Shown here: piece by piece, positions 63,169 through 64,000 of the stretch | How the letters are laid out: each line of letters begins with the position of its first letter | Position numbering within the stretch: position 1 is the stretch's first letter | Origin: an uncultured Mycoplasmatota bacterium | GTDB taxonomy: Bacteria > Bacillota_I > Bacilli_A > RF39 > UBA660 | Direction: 5' to 3' | Assembly: GCA_900548725.1 (NCBI GenBank) | Contig: URLV01000001.1 | Span: 1 to 64,000, forward strand | DNA: 64,000 bases | Program-made: the position numbers and the translations under genes | Notes under the pieces: model-generated | Told to the model about the DNA's origin: nothing | The model's database searches: none | What the model saw: the letters and a program-made list of their open reading frames with translations, nothing else

Positions 63169-63987
63169 TTATAACACTTTCATATCACTTTCTTCTATTA
63201 AATTTTTATCAATTTCAGCATAATAATATTTAATAGCATCCATAAAATCAGCAAAAACCATATACACATCATTATTAATTTGTACATTATATTTATTTTT
63301 TATAAAAATAGAATAATTAATAATATCATCTATACTAAAAGTAAATATTCTAAAAAAACTTACAATATTTTTAATATATTCATCATTAACAACATTACCA
63401 CCAATTTTACTAGGATAATATATTCTATTTACGTCATAGCATAATTTTAAAATATAATCAATTTCATTTACATCACAACATTTTACTAAGTTATAAAACG
63501 TACTATTACTAACTTCTCTCAAAATACCTTTACAATTATTCATATTTACAAAAGATATTTTATCTTCAACATCTTTATCATTTTTGACCAATTCTATCAA
63601 TTCTTGTGAAAGTAATTTTAAATCAAAAGAGAAAAATTTCTGTAACTCATTTGGCATTGATATAAATTCATCTTCACTTAAATTAATATAAGTTACTTCT
63701 CTAACTTTGTCATAATTTAAAGAATTAGTAACATCTTGTTGTAATTTTACTAATATTTTTCCAATATCAAATTCCCCTTGTTTAATTAATAAATCTCCAT
63801 CAACAACAATATTAAAATCTTGTGTAAGTGTTGGATTTATTTTAAACTGAGCAACACTTTTTATTTGCGTAGCTAAATGAAATAAGAATTCTAAATTAAC
63901 ATTAGATACATTTTGACCAGAATATCTAGCTTCTTCAAAAGTTTTTTTATGTTTATCAACCCAATCTAAATACTCAGTTTGATACAT
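63169..63987 (-). CDS. Uncharacterised protein at the window edge
   Basis: At least 272 residues. The frame is open to the end of the window, and the ATG at 63987 has only a weak AGAAG before it, so the true start may lie beyond base 64000. The sequence has a beta-rich middle (FNIVVDGDLLIKQGEFDIGKILV) and a helical C-terminal half. No membrane helix and no recognised motif. It precedes the thioredoxin-like gene after an 83-bp gap. Confidence 0.5.
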   Translation of the reverse strand: MYQTEYLDWVDKHKKTFEEARYSGQNVSNVNLEFLFHLATQIKSVAQFKINPTLTQDFNIVVDGDLLIKQGEFDIGKILVKLQQDVTNSLNYDKVREVTYINLSEDEFISMPNELQKFFSFDLKLLSQELIELVKNDKDVEDKISFVNMNNCKGILREVSNSTFYNLVKCCDVNEIDYILKLCYDVNRIYYPSKIGGNVVNDEYIKNIVSFFRIFTFSIDDIINYSIFIKNKYNVQINNDVYMVFADFMDAIKYYYAEIDKNLIEESDMKVL

Positions 63988-64000
63988 TTTTCTTCTAGGA

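Overview
The window is about 64 kb of very AT-rich DNA from what looks like a small-genome, walled, uncultured member of the Bacilli, of the kind found in gut metagenomes (RF39-like or a related lineage). The evidence is the strong AT bias, the classic Firmicutes gene orders (secG-rnr-smpB, pcrA to ligA, perR-rubrerythrin, ECF ATPases beside truA), strong GGAGG/GGTGAT ribosome binding sites, and envelope genes that imply peptidoglycan (FemX-like transferase, MurD plus MurL, LysM). TGA is used as a stop (e.g. 1199-1201, 48548-48550) and tryptophan is TGG, so the genetic code is the standard bacterial one, not the mycoplasma code. Lineage placement is inference. Most genes lie on the minus strand.

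Layout. 0-4.2 kb: MBL hydrolase, LemA-like protein, pseudopilin, truA and a decayed pair of ECF-type ABC ATPases. 4.25-5.75 kb: an accessory insert made of an AbiF/Abi_2 HEPN protein with a consensus promoter, a short hairpin/terminator RNA in front of it and a second, covarying copy of that hairpin behind it; both sides carry possible remnants of an ORF6N-type gene. 6-10.4 kb: YihY, a sensor-GGDEF protein with a degenerate motif, and a Fic protein without the catalytic histidine. 10.4-15.4 kb: ligA, a nucleotidyltransferase and pcrA. 15.5-18.2 kb: a HipA-like kinase and an HD-hydrolase/P-loop-kinase fusion. 18.2-26.4 kb: largely uncharacterised helical proteins, including one of 1,419 residues. 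26.4-34.7 kb: smpB, rnr, secG, femX-like, typA, a small kinase and ackA.

35.0-45.5 kb: a ten-kilobase block (yfhO, dagK, hsp20, ArsP_2-type permease, ABC-F, htpG, rubrerythrin, perR) bounded by two inverted copies of a 260-bp element. Each copy encodes the same 24-residue hydrophobic peptide behind a very strong but sequesterable Shine-Dalgarno, with a convergent antisense RNA that has a consensus promoter and its own terminator. This is the architecture of a type I toxin-antitoxin module. Within the block hsp20 and htpG each carry a CIRCE operator (HrcA control), and perR carries a perfect PerR-type palindrome.

45.6-53 kb: accessory DNA with a 977-residue protein and a coupled 56-residue gene, an immunity-like protein, a truncated conjugation coupling-protein relative, MerR and double-XRE regulators. 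53-64 kb: MgtC, two CmpB-type membrane proteins, an orphan holin, tRNA-Cys, a MurD-MurL pair suggesting the alternative route to D-Glu in peptidoglycan, and an envelope cluster with LysM, PH-domain and thioredoxin-like proteins.

The two strongest leads are the AbiF/hairpin-RNA module (4.4-5.45 kb) and the duplicated peptide/antisense-RNA module (35.03-35.31 and 45.18-45.48 kb). Functions are read from motifs and family memory; no searches were run.
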